The notes beneath the pieces are model-generated. The model made no database searches and was not told the origin of the DNA. It saw only the letters and a list, made by a program, of their open reading frames with translations. This document shows positions 42,221-44,025 of a stretch of 44,025 nt of DNA, one piece after another. Position 1 is the stretch's first letter. Every line of letters begins with the position of its first letter. Source of the DNA: Candidatus Planktophila sp. (GTDB lineage: Bacteria; Actinomycetota; Actinomycetes; Nanopelagicales; Nanopelagicaceae); NCBI GenBank assembly GCA_009691135.1, contig SHVF01000006.1, positions 1-44,025 of the forward strand, read 5' to 3'. The position numbers were made by a program, and so were the translations under genes.

Positions 42221-44025
42221 GCGTTAAGCCACGCATTCACCAGATTCAAGCACTCAGAGCACTTGCTGCCTCATTAGTTGTTCTCTTTCATGCAAGGCTA
42301 TCCCCCGGCGGCTTTGTTGGCGTAGATATTTTCTATGTTATTTCGGGTTATCTCATTACCGGGATAATAATTAAAGAGATTGGCAATACTGGCAAGTTTA
42401 ATTACGGCGCATTTTATCTGCGCCGCGCAAAAAGATTACTTCCTGCATCACTGAGCATTTTGGCTCTTACTGCGATCTTCTCGTGGCTAGTGTTGCCACC
42501 AACTGTGCGAGCCGACCTTGGTAGGGACGTTTTAGCTGCATCGTTATATGTCTCCAACTATCTCTTTGCTTTTTGGCAAAATGATTATCAAAATCTTAAT
42601 GCCACACCTTCACCAGTCATTCATTATTGGTCACTTGCGGTCGAAGAACAGTTCTATATCTTCTGGCCGATACTTATCTACACTTTTTGGAGAATTGGAA
42701 AACGACAGGCTGTCGCTATCGGAATTTTTACAACCACGATTGCTTCATTTCTTTTTTCGCTCTATTTAACAGCTGCAAATCCAATCTGGGCATTTTATTC
42801 TTTGCCTACCCGCGCTTGGGAACTAGGAATGGGTGCGCTCTTACTTTTTATTCCAGAAAAAATCTCGATACAACGAAAGCAAGCGGCAACTTTATTGATC
42901 TGGGCTGGAGCTTTTCTACTTATTTCATCAGTGTTTATCTTCTCAGAACGCACTCCATTTCCTGGATATAACGCGCTCTTGCCAACCTTAGGCACTGCGA
43001 TCTTGATTGCAGGGATCACCTCATGGCCGCCGATACTAAATGATTTATCGAGGTTACCAATCGTGCAATGGCTAGGTGAGATTTCCTATCCATTCTATTT
43101 ATGGCATTGGCCGCTATTGGTCCTACCCAGTACTAGATTTGGGCGCCCTTTAACCCTTCTAGAACGTATCTTCTTTATCGCTCTGACTGCGTTAGCTGCC
43201 GAATTAACTCATCGTTTAATAGAAAAACCGATTTCCAAACGCCAATTGCCCAGCGAAAAGATTATTCGCTCCTCTGCTTCGGCTACATTGGTATGCGCAG
43301 CAATAGCAGTAAGCATTTTGTTTGCTGATCAAGGAGATATCAAATTACCTAATGGCAGATCTGTATCAATCAGTGAAGTAATGGCTAAGCCAAAGGTGTA
43401 TCTAGATAATTGCCATGTTAATAACGGTGAAGTGCTTTCAGGAGATTGCACCTATGGTGATAAATCCTCAAATAGGACTATCGTTTTATATGGTGACTCG
43501 CATGCAGCTCAGTGGTTTCCTGCACTAGAGAAGTTGGCGAATAAGAATGGTTTTAAATTGGTGAGCCTCACAAAATCTGCCTGCCCGGCCCCAGAGGTCA
43601 AAAAAGTTGAAATTGGAGCCTACAAAAATCGTGATTGTTTCAAGTGGCGTAAAAACAGTATTAAACGAATGCAGGAAATCAAGCCTGCCGCGATTATCCT
43701 CAGCAGTTTTCAGTACTTTGATGTACCGGAGAACTACTCATCACGGAAATCTTGGTGGGCAGATGGTCAACAATTGGCCTTCAATCATTTAGTCGGGGCC
43801 TCAAAAAAATTAATTTACATCTCAGATACCCCCCACCCCAATCGGGACATTCCAAATTGCTTGGCTGCAACTGGCGGAGCCAAGTGCGATGACAGCGAGT
43901 TCTCCTACTCTAAAATATATGGTGGATTTATCCAAGTAAATCCGACGCCTTGGTTATGCACCAGTAAGTGTCCGGCTGTAGTAAATGGGATCGTCGCATA
44001 CCGCGACGCCTCACACATCTCTGTA
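42217..44025 (+). CDS. Acyltransferase-3 / SGNH membrane O-acyltransferase (partial)
   Basis: An open frame starts at TTG 42217 overlapping the apt stop and runs off the window after 603 codons. It has about ten membrane helices (~1-350) with the acyltransferase-3 motifs: His in VVLFHAR, VGVDIFYVISGYLIT, HYWSLAVEEQFYIFWP and SYPFYLWHWPLL. An extracytoplasmic SGNH-hydrolase domain follows, with block I LYGDSHAAQWF near residue 426 and the terminal D-x-x-H motif (RDASHIS) at the window edge. This is the architecture of OatA-type enzymes that O-acetylate cell-wall or exported glycans. The exact acceptor is unknown, and no more than a few residues may be missing after the DxxH block. Confidence 0.85.
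   Translation, partial: MSVKPRIHQIQALRALAASLVVLFHARLSPGGFVGVDIFYVISGYLITGIIIKEIGNTGKFNYGAFYLRRAKRLLPASLSILALTAIFSWLVLPPTVRADLGRDVLAASLYVSNYLFAFWQNDYQNLNATPSPVIHYWSLAVEEQFYIFWPILIYTFWRIGKRQAVAIGIFTTTIASFLFSLYLTAANPIWAFYSLPTRAWELGMGALLLFIPEKISIQRKQAATLLIWAGAFLLISSVFIFSERTPFPGYNALLPTLGTAILIAGITSWPPILNDLSRLPIVQWLGEISYPFYLWHWPLLVLPSTRFGRPLTLLERIFFIALTALAAELTHRLIEKPISKRQLPSEKIIRSSASATLVCAAIAVSILFADQGDIKLPNGRSVSISEVMAKPKVYLDNCHVNNGEVLSGDCTYGDKSSNRTIVLYGDSHAAQWFPALEKLANKNGFKLVSLTKSACPAPEVKKVEIGAYKNRDCFKWRKNSIKRMQEIKPAAIILSSFQYFDVPENYSSRKSWWADGQQLAFNHLVGASKKLIYISDTPHPNRDIPNCLAATGGAKCDDSEFSYSKIYGGFIQVNPTPWLCTSKCPAVVNGIVAYRDASHISV

Overview
The window is a continuous piece of an actinobacterial chromosome. 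It begins in the 3' end of a 23S rRNA gene and ends inside an acyltransferase gene. Nearly all genes are housekeeping genes in an order I recognise from Mycobacterium tuberculosis. The block 586-17051 resembles Rv1691-Rv1713. The block 17051-23466 resembles Rv1822-Rv1832. The block 23505-41463 resembles Rv2051c plus Rv2090-Rv2141c. Mycothiol ligase (MshC), GarA, an FtsR-type MerR regulator, PafBC, a polyprenol-phosphate mannosyltransferase and the TIGR03843/DUF3090/TIGR03848 trio are actinobacterial hallmarks. DNA of moderate, mid-40s % G+C by eye, very short spacers and gene overlaps of 1-26 bases suggest a small streamlined genome. A freshwater acI / Nanopelagicales-type organism (Planktophila- or Nanopelagicus-like) fits best, but that is inference.

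Layout. 1-531: end of an rRNA operon (23S, 5S, strong terminator). 586-9618 (+): TPR protein, SSB-like protein, H1-tailed helical protein, a 58-residue protein, tlyA, nadK, recN, pyrG, ald, xerD. 9631-10922 (-): a ribbon-helix-helix-like protein and ParA, facing away from scpA-scpB-rluB (11001-13266). 13267-13548: an AT-rich non-coding stretch full of inverted repeats. 13549-17614 (+): chorismate mutase, prephenate dehydrogenase, a cmk-der fusion, a phosphatidyltransferase. 17657-23466 (+): gcvH, garA, MerR (ftsR type), bifunctional nuclease, second MerR, gcvP. 23505-33510 (-): ppm, lnt, 5'-3' exonuclease, helY-like helicase, lipid kinase, tatC, tatA, pafC, pafB, trmI. 33558-41463: short divergent and convergent units with a RecB-like nuclease, HAD phosphatase, PAC2 protein, mshC, the TIGR03843/DUF3090/TIGR03848 trio, an aldo/keto reductase and an M20 peptidase. 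41582-44025 (+): tRNA-Leu(GAG), apt and a truncated acyltransferase-3/SGNH gene.

How the genes work together. The first half covers ribosome modification, NAD(P), DNA repair, nucleotide supply and chromosome organisation (XerD, ParA, ScpAB). The gcvH-gcvP stretch joins glycine cleavage to GarA, the kinase-regulated switch of 2-oxoglutarate metabolism, and to cell-division regulators. The lnt/ppm pair and TatAC serve envelope biogenesis. PafBC points to a RecA-independent DNA-damage response.

Three results stand out. First, at least eight gene starts carry TANNNT exactly six bases before ATG/GTG with no usable ribosome-binding site. This implies widespread leaderless transcription and fixes several start codons. 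Second, pafB directly overlaps trmI, so the Pup-proteasome cluster found at this position in mycobacteria is missing here although PafBC and a PAC2 protein remain. Third, a PafBC-type damage-promoter motif lies upstream of the SSB-like gene. I see no insertion sequence, CRISPR array, prophage or obviously foreign island, and no wholly new multi-gene system.
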